Shown: in pieces, positions 9,616 to 21,742 of the stretch
Position numbering within the stretch: the first letter of the stretch is position 1
Layout: each line of letters starts with the position of its first letter
Origin: Metridium senile
Taxonomy: Eukaryota > Cnidaria > Anthozoa > Actiniaria > Metridiidae
Assembly: GCA_949775045.1 (NCBI GenBank)
Contig: OX459102.1
Coordinates: 1,916,101 to 1,980,100, forward strand
DNA length: 64,000 nt
Direction of reading: 5' to 3'
The notes under the pieces: generated by a model
Seen by the model: only the letters and a program-made list of their open reading frames with translations
Database searches by the model: none
Told to the model about the DNA's origin: nothing
Made by a program: the position numbers and the translations under genes

Positions 9616-12279
9616 TTAATCTATCGTGATTCTCTTCACGCCGTCAAAGTCGAGGCCACCGAGCTACGTTCATTTGAATTTTCGGAGTGGATAATTAAAT
9701 GTGGTTCTCAGCAAACTCGTCTATTTATCATTTACAGACCTCCATACTCAGAAGCTCATCCTGTTACAACCAATGTGTTTCTAACTGAGTTTGCGGACCT
9801 TTTGGAGTCTATAACTCTCAGTATGGAACCACTACTGATTACCGGCGACTTCAACATACATGTGAACTGCATCGATGATCCTGATGCTATACGACTGCTA
9901 GCCCTACTTGAGAGTACTGGACTACAACAACATGTGAATGTCCCAACCCACATTAGTGGAAACACTCTTGATCTAATTATGACCCGACAAAGTGATAGCT
10001 TTATACACACCGTGCCCTGGGCGGATTCTTTGTTCTCGGATCACATGCCTGTGTTCTGTTCTCTTGCGCTGGACAAACCCTCCTTCACAAAGTCTCGCAT
10101 ATCATATAGAAAACTGAAATCTATAGATATTGGAAATTTAAAGAATGACCTATCAGCCACACCTCTTTGCAAGAACTTTGAAACGTTAGAGCTTGATGAC
10201 CTTGTCAAGTGCTATGACACGTGTCTATCTTCAACTTTGGAACGTCACGCACCTTTAATTGAAAAAACAGTAGTCAAAAGACCAACAGTTCCCTGGTTTA
10301 CTGAGGAGATTAAGGTCGCCAAGCGCCAACGAAGAAAGGCCGAGAAAAAATGGCGACGGGCCAAATTACATTGCGACTTTTTAGCCTATAAAGCAAAAAA
10401 GAACCACGCAACATTCGTCATGAAAAAAGCACGCCGTCAGTTTTACACCGACCTCATATCTGAACACGCTGGTGACCAAGGGAAACTTTTCAAAACTGCC
10501 AAGTCTCTTCTTGCGCCTAAAGCAGATCTTACGTTTCCTGATTATCGTGACTCTACTGCCCTGGCCAATGACATTGGTCACTACTTCGTAAGTAAGATCG
10601 AGCGTGTACGCTCCGACCTTGACTCTGTCACTGCCTCTAATGACAACTCTGATAATGCACCGTGCGCTGTCACAACCGATTGCAGAAAAAATCTCGTAAG
10701 CTTTTGTCCACTTGATGATCAAGCCGTTAGGGAACTCATTAACAAGTCAAGCAGGAAGTCGTGCTCACTAGACCCAATGCCCACTCCTCTAGTACTTGAT
10801 TGTCTGGATGTTCTTCTCCCTGTCATCACGAGAATGATCAATCTGTCACTCGAGTTGGGCACATTTCCAGATCAATGGAAACAAGCCGATGTTCGTCCGC
10901 GGCTTAAGAAGCCTGGGTCAGAGCCTTTATTCAAGAACCTACGCCCGATAAGTAATCTCACGTTTATGTCAAAGCTCACTGAGAGGGTTGTGTTTAATCA
11001 GACCCATGAACACTGTATGGCAAACGAACTCTATCCCAATGAACAATCTTCATATCGCAAACGTCACAGCACTGAGACGGCTCTTCTCCGAGTCAAGAAC
11101 GACATTTTAATGAATATGAACAAACAGCATGTAACATTGTTGGTCCTGTTAGATCTTAGCTCCGCTTTTGACACCGTCGATCACACAATCCTTCTTGATC
11201 GTCTTTACTCAACATTTGGTGTCACAGGTTCAGCTCATTCATGGTTTGCATCATACTTAAACAATCGTTCACAGTTTGTATCAGTTAATGGAGCAACATC
11301 AAAGCAGTTTGACTTGAAGTACGGGGTTCCACAGGGTTCGTGCCTAGGCCCTCTGATATTTATACTATATGTGAGCAAATTATTTAGCATACTAAAAGAT
11401 CACCTCCCCAACGCTCACGCCTACGCAGACGACACGCAACTATACCTTGCATTTAAGCCAGATGACACCGCTGATCAAGACTCTGCAGTCATAGCTATGC
11501 AAAGTGCTATCGACGAAATCAAGAAATGGATGATCACAGACAAGCTTAAACTTAACGACGATAAGTCGGAATTCATCATTATTGGTACAAGACAACAGCT
11601 TGCCAAAGTCAGCATCGACACCCTTCGTGTAGGAAACGCCCAACTAACGCCACTTAGTGAAGTCAGGAACTTGGGATGCTGGTTTGACTCTCAGCTCAGT
11701 ATGGCCACTCACATTAATAAAGTATGTAAAGCTGCTTTCTACCACCTTCATAGTATCAGGAAAATTAGGAGATTTTTGGATCATGAAAGTACAAAGACCC
11801 TGGTAAACGCTTTAGTAACCAGCCGCATTGACTATTGCAACAGCCTGCTTTATGGAACACCTCAAACTCAACTACAGAAACTACAGAGAGTGCAAAATAC
11901 AGCTGCGCGACTCATCTGCAACATTCAACGCTTTGATCATATCACCCCTGTTCTTAAAGAATTACACTGGCTCCCAGTTAAATTTAGGATAGACTTCAAG
12001 ATATTGCTCATAACATATAAAGCCATCCACAGACTGACGCCATCTTATATACATGAACTTGTTAATATACGAATTCCATCTCGATATCATCTACGATCTA
12101 ATGACGAGCTCTTACTTAAACCACCATCAGTAAAAACATTAAAGACCTTGGGTGACCGTGCGTTTGTATCAGCAGCACCCATGTTATGGAACTCTATACC
12201 CAATGAAATTCGTAAAGCAAAGACCGTTGATCATTTTAAAAAGCTATTAAAGACACATTTTTTTAGGAAAGCATTCTAA
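9616..12279 (+). CDS. LINE endonuclease-reverse transcriptase, N-terminally truncated
   Basis: The frame is open from just after a stop at 9613; the first ATG is at 9775 (834 residues from there). Upstream codons still read endonuclease (RDSLHAVKVEATELR, FIIYRPPYS). From the ATG come the endonuclease motifs GDFNIHV and SDHMPVF, then reverse transcriptase blocks: LRPISNLTFMSKL, SSYRKRHSTETALL, LLDLSSAFDTVDH (block A), YGVPQGSCLGPL (block B) and AYADDTQLYL (catalytic YADD). The C-terminal part ends HFKKLLKTHFF. About 100 or more N-terminal residues of the endonuclease are missing, so autonomous activity is unlikely. The remaining frame has no stop or shift, which points to a young insertion. 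Confidence 0.92.
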   Translation, partial: LIYRDSLHAVKVEATELRSFEFSEWIIKCGSQQTRLFIIYRPPYSEAHPVTTNVFLTEFADLLESITLSMEPLLITGDFNIHVNCIDDPDAIRLLALLESTGLQQHVNVPTHISGNTLDLIMTRQSDSFIHTVPWADSLFSDHMPVFCSLALDKPSFTKSRISYRKLKSIDIGNLKNDLSATPLCKNFETLELDDLVKCYDTCLSSTLERHAPLIEKTVVKRPTVPWFTEEIKVAKRQRRKAEKKWRRAKLHCDFLAYKAKKNHATFVMKKARRQFYTDLISEHAGDQGKLFKTAKSLLAPKADLTFPDYRDSTALANDIGHYFVSKIERVRSDLDSVTASNDNSDNAPCAVTTDCRKNLVSFCPLDDQAVRELINKSSRKSCSLDPMPTPLVLDCLDVLLPVITRMINLSLELGTFPDQWKQADVRPRLKKPGSEPLFKNLRPISNLTFMSKLTERVVFNQTHEHCMANELYPNEQSSYRKRHSTETALLRVKNDILMNMNKQHVTLLVLLDLSSAFDTVDHTILLDRLYSTFGVTGSAHSWFASYLNNRSQFVSVNGATSKQFDLKYGVPQGSCLGPLIFILYVSKLFSILKDHLPNAHAYADDTQLYLAFKPDDTADQDSAVIAMQSAIDEIKKWMITDKLKLNDDKSEFIIIGTRQQLAKVSIDTLRVGNAQLTPLSEVRNLGCWFDSQLSMATHINKVCKAAFYHLHSIRKIRRFLDHESTKTLVNALVTSRIDYCNSLLYGTPQTQLQKLQRVQNTAARLICNIQRFDHITPVLKELHWLPVKFRIDFKILLITYKAIHRLTPSYIHELVNIRIPSRYHLRSNDELLLKPPSVKTLKTLGDRAFVSAAPMLWNSIPNEIRKAKTVDHFKKLLKTHFFRKAF

Positions 12280-12442
12280 AAATATTTTTACCAGCATTAG
12301 CTATTTATTATTATGTCAAGTTTATATATAACCTTATAAAAATGTAAATATTTTATTCTATCTTACTATATTTTATTCTATCTTACTATTTGTATTAATT
12401 TTAATAATATCATGTATAACTTTCATTTTGTAATATTGTAAT

Positions 12443-12475
12443 GCGCAGGTGAGCATCTACCCATGAAACCTGCGC
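12443..12475 (+). repeat. 3'-terminal hairpin of the LINE
   Basis: GCGCAGGT and ACCTGCGC form an 8-bp perfect stem with a 17-base loop near the 3' end of the element. 3' hairpins of non-LTR elements can be recognised by their reverse transcriptase. That role here is inferred. Confidence 0.6.
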
Positions 12476-12490
12476 AATATAAATATTAAA

Positions 12491-15300
12491 TTATTATATT
12501 TATTATAAAGTTAGGAAAATCAAACAAATATTCATAGCAATAAACATTTCAAATAATATAGTAAGTGCAATAACTATTTCAAGGATATATTAATATAACA
12601 TGCATTTTGTGGCTTTATTCTTTTTCTGTTACTCTAGTTCTACGCTTATTCCAGAAAACATACCCAGTTTGCTCTCTGTAATTTCGATCGTCTTCTCTCA
12701 AAATATGTTTTTGATATTATCTCTTGTTTTTGGATTATTCTTTTTTATTTTATTTATTTACCATAGTAAGAGCAATCCCTCTCTTCGAGGCTTATATGCT
12801 CTGGTTTCAGACCACAGTAGCAGTGTGCTTTAATTTCAATTTTCCAGTGGCTTTTCAATGAAAAATATCGCTATCAGGTTTGTTTATGTACATATAAATC
12901 AGATGGTAAACTGGTTCGAAAACGTTAGTGGCTACAACTTACCAGCACTGACGTTTTTCTGTGAATATAAAATCTGTATATTTAAACTTTACATGTTGTC
13001 ATAATTATTGCTACAACCATTATTCTTTTGTTGTAAATATTATTATATAGATAATTGTATATCATGTGAAAAAAAAAAAACATTTGTTTATTCCCTCTAT
13101 TCAAGAAAAAAATATAATTTTGGCATTATCGTTGCTATGTGTTTAGAATATCAAAATATTCTTATATGCATGTATTTACAAAATATATCGATAATATAGT
13201 GTACGTATGCGCTCTATTTCGCAGTACTAATTAGCAGTTTGGTTATATTTCAAGGATATACTGTTTGCAACATATTTACGAAAATAAACATATAAAGTTA
13301 GTTGTTTAGGCACAGTATCGTTGCTATTCGTTTAAAATATTAAAATATATCAATACAGTTAACAGAAAAGAACATGCATTTACGAGATAGATCGTGAATA
13401 TAATTAAAAGTCACTTTTGAGTCTGCTGCGTAAATTAAGATAACTAAATATAACTTATTGTTATTTCAACATACACATGTGGTTTCACTCAATATTTTCA
13501 GAGAGTAAAGACTTCCATGAAATAATATTAAAATAGGTTCCATCTAATAGTCACTATTGTTTCATGGAAAAATGAAAATCACTTTATCACCCAACAACAA
13601 ACATGACTGAATACAACAAAAAAAACTACCTTGTTTGAACATCACTTGTCTGTGATAGTATTACAAAATAAATAACTAAATAAAGACTATTCCACAGCAG
13701 CAATGTGCTTTGATTTCATGGATATAGTGTTTGCGCTGTATTCCATGCACAGTAACAATTTGATTTAATTTCATGAACATATTTTGTTTGCGCTTTATTC
13801 CACAGATGAAATTTGATTTCATTTCATAGATATGATATAGTGTTTTCGCTCTATTCCACATTGGCCAAATTTTATTTTATTCTATGAATATAGTGCTTTG
13901 CGCTCTATTCCATGCACAGTAACAATTTGATTTAATTTCATGAACATATTACATGTAGGACGTGCGTATATTGTCATTTTTAAGATGCCAGTCAACAGCT
14001 TTTTATAGGATATAGGCCAAAAAATTTTGTATACATCGTAAAAAATGAGACTTTAGCCCTTCGTCGAAGTGAAAGACAGTGATTAAGGATGTAATGAGTA
14101 TAAATATGAAGCGGGGAAAGTGAAGAACCAATCGTAAAGTAATAATGCGAAAGTATAGGAGATAAAGAACAATAAGTTAATTGAAAGTCAAAAGCTCGTT
14201 ATATATAGAAGTAAAAGTCAGTCCATTTATCAAATTCCTCAAAGAGTCGTAATTTTTCTCAGAATTTATCACTGCAATCATATGAATCGTCAATTCAGAT
14301 CGGTAACTTTGTTTTTCAGTTGTTTTGTTTTGTTTTCCGTGTTGATCTATTCTTAAACTGCTTATTATGTTTTTAGGATCAAACTGCGCTAAACAGCAGG
14401 ACGTATCGCATTTGCTTTCCAATGAGAAATATCGCGATCAGATTATTTACTATTTGCCGTTCAGTAATTAGACTATTAAAATGTCTTACGCAAAGTTTGC
14501 TTATGTTTAACGGATATACTGTTCGCCTATATTCTTCTTTTTTAATTGATGTACATATATAAATTTTTCAAATGGTAAATTGGCTCGAAAACCATGGATA
14601 CAACTTACCAGCACTTCTTTTCTTTTTGTTACAAAACATATCGATAATACAGTGTTCCCGCTTTATTTCGCAGTACTAATTAGCAGTTTGATTATATCTC
14701 ATGGATATACTGTTTGCACTCTATTCACGAAAATAAATTTATTAAGTTAGTCTTCTAGGCACAGTACAAGTATCGTTGCTTTTCGTTTAAAATATCAAAA
14801 CATCTCCATAAAGTTATCAGAAAAGAACATGCATTTACGAGATATATTGTGAATATAATTAAAGGTCACTTTTGAAAGTCTGCTGCGTAACCAAAAAATA
14901 ACTAAATATAACGTATTGTTATTTTAATATGGTACTAATTTTTCAGAGAGTAAAGACCATGAAATAATATTAAAATAAGTTGGTTAAATGGATAAAGTGC
15001 TTGCGCTCTATTCCACAGTAGCAATGTGATTTGATTTCATGGAATCGATATAGTGTTTTCGCTTTATTCCACATTAGTAAATTTTAATAATATTTTATGG
15101 AAATAGCGTTGGCGCTTTATATATTCCACAGCTGTAATTTTATTTCATTTCATGGATATAGTTTTTTCGCTTATTATAACACAATAGCCAAATTAATTTT
15201 ATTTTATGAATATAGTGATTTGCGCTATATTCCATGCAGAATAACAATTTGATTTAATTTCATGAATTTAGTACATATAGGACGTGCGTATAATAAGCAC
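12491..15300. repeat. AT-rich repeat units, right part
   Basis: These are diverged copies of the unit seen left of the LINE, with repeated GATATAGTGTTTGCGCT phrases about every 60-90 bases at 13690-13960 and 15000-15260. A module at about 13955-14280 (GGACGTGCGTATATTGTC through TTATATATAG) recurs at 37770-38060, 46485-46750 and 49610-49900. I found no gene. Confidence 0.6.
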
Positions 15301-17084
15301 TTAAGAGCAAGAGTCAGGAAATATCGCCCAGACCTTGGAAATCTTGAAAATTATCAGATCGCTCAAACTTTCTCAGTTTGTAGGCTTACATAACCTATAA
15401 CTAATGGTGTATTTTTTAGCTCGTTTGGATTTTTATTTGTGAAGAAATAATTTTTTTTCTGTTTGGGCCATTTGAGGCGATTTTCCTAGGTCGTCAACGT
15501 ACTCCAAAACGAGCGGGTTTACAAAGAGATCATTAAAATTACGACAATTAAAACAACATTTCCTTAAAGTATACATAAACAAGGACAATCTGAAATGAGT
15601 TTTATTTACATACTTTACAATGTGAATATTTTCACGATTTTTCAATATTATCGATTTTTCTCTTATTTATCATATTCAAAATTTACCTAACTTTAACGTC
15701 AAGAATCTCACACTGGCACATGATTCTGTGGTCTAAAATTATATCTCAGTGAAAGAGCATTCTTTCTATTTGCTAAATGTGAAATAATATTTTTGGGCTA
15801 TTAAAATGGTGAAATTTTAGAAGGTCTCAAACACATGGCATTTTGGTTAAAATATTGCGTGACATTCGAAGGGTCAAGTAATGTAAACACCTATTATGAC
15901 TAAATAAAATACGCAAAACTTACCTAGAACACTTTTATATGATCATTCTCATAGTCTGGACCATCCATACTGACCTACAGGCTACAAATAACTTGAACTC
16001 AGCGACATTTGGCTTTTTTAGAGTGGGATATTTTGAAGTGACAAATCTCGAACTGGATTCCCTCGATAAAGTCAAACGTTGTACTTCGAGAATGCGGTAC
16101 ATTCAAACCAAATGGCGACTAATGCAATCATTATAATGTTATATAAATTCAAATGTAGTACGAGTACCTCGCTTTAGGGTTTTGAGTAAGAAAAAAAGCT
16201 TTTAAATTGGTATAGTCGGCTATGTTTATTACTCGGCTGTCATGATTGTCATACTGTTCGTTGTGCGCTTGACACACAGGGTGACCACACACGCAGTTAT
16301 AAACTGATCATATGACAGTCTAAAAGAAAAATACAAATCGGCATTTTTATAATTGAAATAACGGAAGTGTGGAAGCATCACACATCCGATACGTAAGGCG
16401 GGAACAGAAAACGTATTCAGCCTCCCTGTTGCAAATAGACGGCAAACGTTGCAGTTGTCGTATACAACTTGTATATAGAAACTAGATGAATCCCGCAATA
16501 CCGCAAAAATTATTTAAAGATCCCGCATTACCGCCAAAAAATATCGCAAATACCGCATACCGCACAACATTTAATTAAAATCAAAGGTCATTAAACGTTT
16601 TCGGTTTTTTCACCATCCATACGTACCAAAAAAATACAAAATACAAACACCGTTAATGTCGTATACCGCAGGAATTCTAAATCCCGCATTACCGCTAGAT
16701 TTTGCTTATTTTACAGAAATACCGCTTATAAAAGGATAAATATCACATAACCAGGCAGGTATCCTAAATCCCGCATAACCGCAAAAATGTATTCCTTTTA
16801 CCGTAATATCGCATTAAAAAATGGCCAATACCGCAAACTCCAATGTACCCCCTATGTGTGATACTTCCATGAATGTCCAATATCCACGACCTGATACGGA
16901 TGGTAAATTCTAATTTACCTTCCGTAACTGTTGGTGAAGTTAATTAATATGCACGTTTTATGCATATCATTAATTATTACAGATGGTTAAATGTTCAAAT
17001 TGGTCACCCTGTGTCATTCTTTGCATATATTCAAATTGGGTTTCCTGTGTTATTTTATGCATATATTATCTTCAAGGGTGCCCC

Positions 17085-18500
17085 CACTATAAGCATGTAG
17101 AGATTTTGTCTGCGCATGCGTTTGTTTTGATGCTAAAATTCCTTTTCACGTCGAATGAAATAATTTTATGCTGACATGGAACAATTGGTTTGCAATCTCA
17201 TCTTTCACAATTATGTTCATGAACCGAATTACTGAGATATCAAATGTTGACCGTCTACTAGTGCGCTGTAGTTGATTATTTCAATCGAACAAACTCCGGA
17301 TTGCAAAATATCACACGTCAAAGTCCGACCAAAGTGAAAAGAAAGACCAGAACTGCGTACTTTCAAGTAGCATGTTGGACGATAAACCAATGTGCAGGTC
17401 AAAACTTTTCGTAGAAGTTATAACCAACACGCTACTTTGTGCATTGCATTATATTAGGAGATATTAGACGCCTTAGATCGTCAAGTAAACCGGCGTGTTG
17501 ATATCAATATCAGCAATATTGAGTGCGAACTTCTCGCAATTCATCATAGACTTTTTATATCTTAAACATCGTGCCCCAAAAAAACGTTTAAAGAAATTGA
17601 CATTTCCATGTTTACTTTTCACAAAACTGAGCTATTTTTGTAGAAACTCGTTGTCCCTGGATATGATTTCAAGCAGTGTTTACAACATGGTTTAGGCCCA
17701 GTTTCACTGTGATAAATTTGACGAAATTCAACAACCTGTATTTTATAATCTAAAATATTTATCTAGAATGTAATTATATATTTAGATTTTATGGGAGCCA
17801 TTAAGGTTTTTGCCTATAAAGCCAACTTTAATTCTTAATTCAAGAATAAAAAATAGTTCGCTAAAATTTGCATGTTGTTTTGAGCGAAAATATGCATAAA
17901 ACCACGTACACAAAATCTCTTTGGATCACATTGCGGGACCAAAAGTTACTACCTAAAAAGTTTTGTTTTGCAAAATATAAACATGTAAAAAGCTATTTCT
18001 GAAGTAAATTCGCTGGGGCACGATGTTTAAGATATAAAAATTATAAGATGAATTCTAAGGATTTCACACGCACTCGAGGTAACCAAGGCAGTTTTATTGA
18101 CGATCGAGGGCGTCTAATATCTACCAATATGATTAAATACAAACAGTATCGTGTTGGTAATGACTTACACTGTTATGTTTACCTAACAGATTAAATTAGC
18201 GCCCAAACTTGTATTCGAAAGTTCGAAGTTCTGGTCCTTTTATCCACTTTTGCCAGACTTTGACGTGTGATATTTTTCCATCCGGAGTTTGTTCGATTGA
18301 AATAATTAACTACAGCGCACTAGTAGACGGTCAACATTTGATATCTCAGTAATTCGGTTCTTGAACATAGTTGTACAAGATGAGATTGCAAACTAAATGT
18401 TCCATGTCAGCATAAAATTCTTTCATTCGACGTGAAAAGGAATTTTAGCATCAAAACAAACGCATGCGCAGACAAAATCTCTACATGCTCCCACTATACA
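17085..18500. repeat. Inner palindrome A of the nested element
   Basis: The sequence from about 17090 (GTAGAGATTTTGTCTGCGCA) reappears reversed and complemented at about 18470-18490. The match continues inwards with indels to a centre near 17790. Shared segments include ACGTGTGATATTTT-type and CGTGCCCCA-type words. The unit is homologous to palindrome B. Confidence 0.7.
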
Positions 18501-19925
18501 CAACGAGCATGTGTACATTTTGTCTGCGCATGCGTGTATTTTTACGCTCAAAATTCATTTGCATAACTTTCTATGTCGAGTGTAAAGATTTGACGTTGAC
18601 ATGGAACATTTGGTTTGCAATCTCATCCTTAAAAGTAATGTCCTTGTACCGAAAAACTAAGGCATAAAAAGTCTACCTTCCACTAATGTGCTGTGGATAA
18701 TTATTTCAATCGAATGCGCTACAGATGGAAAAATATCATGCATCAAAGTCAGTTCAAAGTGAGAAGTTGGATCAAAACTTCGCACTTTCGAGTAAATATT
18801 TGGGCGCAACATTAAAATATAATACAAACCTAACAGTAGAAGTCATTGCCAACACGATACTGCTTGGATTGGATCATATTAGGAAATTTAAACACAATCG
18901 ATCGTCAAATAATTCGCCATGTTTACTTCAACTTCAGCACTTTTGCGTCCGATATTCCCGTTTTTCATTCTAGAAATTTTATACTTTTGACAGCGCCCCC
19001 CAGCAAAAGTATTAAATATATGGCTTTTTCCATGTTTACTTTTTGCAAAACTGAACTTTTTAGGTAGAAAGTGATGGTCCCGTGATGTGATTTCAACCAA
19101 TTTTGAGACGTGATTTCATGCATATTTCTACTCCAGAAAACATGCGAATTTCATTGAGCTATTTATTACTCTAAAACTAAGTATAAATAACGGCTTTATA
19201 AAAAATGAACTGTTTGGATTCCATAATATTGCAATAGATAATTATATCCTGAATAAATGTTTCATATTATAAAATATAGGTGGATAAATGTAGTCAAATT
19301 TGTCACAGTGCCACGAACCCGAAACCATGTTGTAAACATTGCCCGAGATCATATCCAGGGACCGCGAGTTTCTACCAAAATAGCTCAGTTTTGCAAAAAG
19401 TAAACATGAGAAAGGCCAATCCTTCAATAAATTTGCTGGGGGGCGATGTCAAAGATAGAATAATCTGCGAGAATTTCGGACGATAAAGTGCTGAAGTAGA
19501 GGTTTTCATTGCGAATTATATGATGATCGATTATGTTTAAAATTTCCTAATATAATCCAATCCACGCCGTATCGTGTTGGTAATGACTTCTACTTTTAGA
19601 TTTACCTTATAACTCAAATTTAGAGCCCAAAAATTTACTCGAAAGTACTAAGTTCTGGTCCTTTTTGCTACTTTACACTGACTTTGAAGCATGATATTTT
19701 TCCATCTGTAGTGCGTTCAATTGAAATAATTATCCACAGCACACTAATGGAAGGTAGGCTTTTCATTTCTTAGTATCTTGGTACTTCAACATTATTTTGA
19801 AGGATGAGATTTCAACCAAATGTTCCATGTTAGTGTAAAATTCTTCCATTCGACATAGAAAGTTATGCAAATGATAAAAATACAGGCATGCGCAGACAAA
19901 ATGTACACATGCTTACACAACGTAC
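18501..19925. repeat. Inner palindrome B of the nested element
   Basis: GCATGTGTACATTTTGTCTG at about 18507 pairs with its reverse complement at about 19895-19915. The match continues inwards to a centre near 19210. The arms resemble those of palindrome A (TGCGCATGCG, TTCCATGT, AGTGCGTTC-type words), so A and B look like a duplicated foldback unit. Confidence 0.7.
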
Positions 19926-21382
19926 CTAAGCGATCTAGTCAAGTCTTGCACTTGTTCATGCAGATAGTTTCTAAACTGTTATTTTAAAATACTTTCCACT
20001 GATGCACTTTGATCATCCACAATTTACATGTAATTGACAGCCTCCTTTCCATGATAAATACAACAAATACAAATCATTTATTGATCTCCTGCTACATAAA
20101 ATAATCACGGTGCATCATGGTAATTAAAGATTGAATGAATTAGTTTTTATAGTTGTATTATTATTTGATTTTTGTGCGCAAGCTGTAAATATGTATATAA
20201 TGCGATTTGCTCAGTTTATTACACTTACAGTTATGATTCGTAAATTTCATTCGTCGAAAAATAATTAACACAAAAAATGATCTAGGTGTTTGTCATATGA
20301 TCAGTTTAGAACTGCGTGTGTGGTCACCCTGTGTGTCACGCGCACAACAAACCGTATGACAATCATGACAGCCGAGTGATAAACATAGCCGACTATACCA
20401 GTTTAAAAGCTTTTTTTCTTACTCAAAACCCTAAAGCGAGGTACTCGTACTACATTTGAATTGATATAACATTATAATGATTGCATTAGTCGCCATTTGG
20501 TTTGAAATGTACCGCATTCTCGAAGTACAACGTTTGACTTTATCGAGGGAATCCAGTTCGAGATTTGTCACTTCAAATATCCCACTCTAAAAAAGCCAAA
20601 TGTCGCTGAGTTCAAGTTATTTGTAGCCTGTAGGTCAGTATGGATGGTCCAGACTATGAGAATGATCATATAAATGTGTTCTAGGTAAGTTTTGCGTATT
20701 TTATTTAGTCATAATAGGTGTTAACATTACTTGACCCTTCGAATGTCACGCAATATTTTAACCAAAATGCCATGTGTTTGAGACCTTCTAAAATTTCACC
20801 ATTTTAATAGCCCAAAAATACTATTTCACATTTAGCAATTAGAAAGAATGTTCTTTCACTGAGATATAATTTTAGACCACAGAATCATGTGCCAGTGTGA
20901 GATTCTTGACGTTAAAGTTAGGTAAATTTTTTAATATGATAAATAAGAGAAAAATCGATAATATTGAAAAATCGTGAAAATATTCACATTGTAAAGTATG
21001 TAAATAAAACTCATTTCAGATTGTCCTTGTTTATGTATACTTTAAGGAAATGTTGTTTTAGTTGTCGTAATTTTAATGATCTCTTTGTAAACCCGCTCGT
21101 TTTGGAGTACGTTGACGACCTAGGAAAATCGCCTCAAATGGCCCAAACAGAAAAAAAATTATTTCTTCAAAAATAAAAATCCAAACGAGGTAAAAAATAC
21201 ACCATTAGTTTAAGGTTATGTAAGCCTACAAACTGAGAAAGTTTGAGCGATTTGATGATTTTCAAGATTTCCAAGGTCTGGGCGATATTTCCTGACTCTT
21301 GCTCTTAATGGCTGGTCCCGAGGGAAACAGTTAGTTTCGAGGGAAACAAAACTAACTGATTTCCCGAGGGATCAGTCATTAA

Positions 21383-21738
21383 GTGTTTTATTATATACCC
21401 TATACAAACGCAGAAACGTTTTCCCTCCATTTTTATTTTTTTTTTATTTACGTGGATTTATTCCCCTCTCACGAGGGGAATAGATCGAGGAAAATTACGG
21501 CCTTCTCGCGATAGCCGATTAGCCAATCAGAGCGCGCGGAATTTTGATGCCATATAATAAATATATTTATTATATATCCTATTCAAACCCGTTTTCTTAT
21601 TGGTCGAGAGCACGTCACGTGGAGGGAAATAAATCGATCTATTCCCCTCGTGAGAGGGGAATAAATCCACGTAAATAAAAAAAATTCAAAATGGAGGGAA
21701 AATGTTTCTTCGTTTGAATAGGGTATATAATAAAACAC
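21383..21738. mobile_element. 356-bp foldback element with TTAA target duplication
   Basis: TTAA at 21379-21382 and at 21739-21742 flank inverted arms that begin GTGTTTTATTATATACCC. The arms run about 120 bases and include TATTCCCCTCTCACGAGG-type sequence; there is no coding content. The right flank (TTAAGAGTGACTGTCAGGAA) resembles the outer end of the 6-kb element (TTAAGAGCAAGAGTCAGGAA) only 75 bases away. Confidence 0.75.
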
Positions 21739-21742
21739 TTAA

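Larger units (their letters stand above)
9600..12490 (+). mobile_element. 5'-truncated CR1/Jockey-like non-LTR retrotransposon (LINE)
   Basis: The element comprises the endonuclease-reverse transcriptase frame plus about 200 bases of 3' untranslated DNA. The 3' part has a short direct repeat (ATTCTATCTTACTAT, twice) and a hairpin at 12443-12475. The 5' end begins inside the endonuclease domain, which is typical of incomplete reverse transcription. It sits within the AT-rich repeat unit that surrounds it. No target-site duplication could be identified in the AT-rich flanks, so both edges are approximate. Confidence 0.8.
15305..21304. mobile_element. 6.0-kb nested inverted-repeat element flanked by TTAA
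   Basis: The outer arms (about 15301-16318 and 20291-21308) are reverse complements over about 1.02 kb with few differences. Both ends read TTAA then GAGCAAGAGTCAGGAAAT. TTAA target duplication is the rule in the piggyBac and Kolobok superfamilies; assignment to either is inference. Between the arms lie two back-to-back palindromes of about 1.4 kb each. No transposase is visible, so it is non-autonomous or its coding part is lost. A 70-codon frame in each arm (15433-15645 minus, 20964-21176 plus) differs at only two residues. It follows a TTTCAG that could be a splice acceptor, but it has no recognisable domain. Confidence 0.7.
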
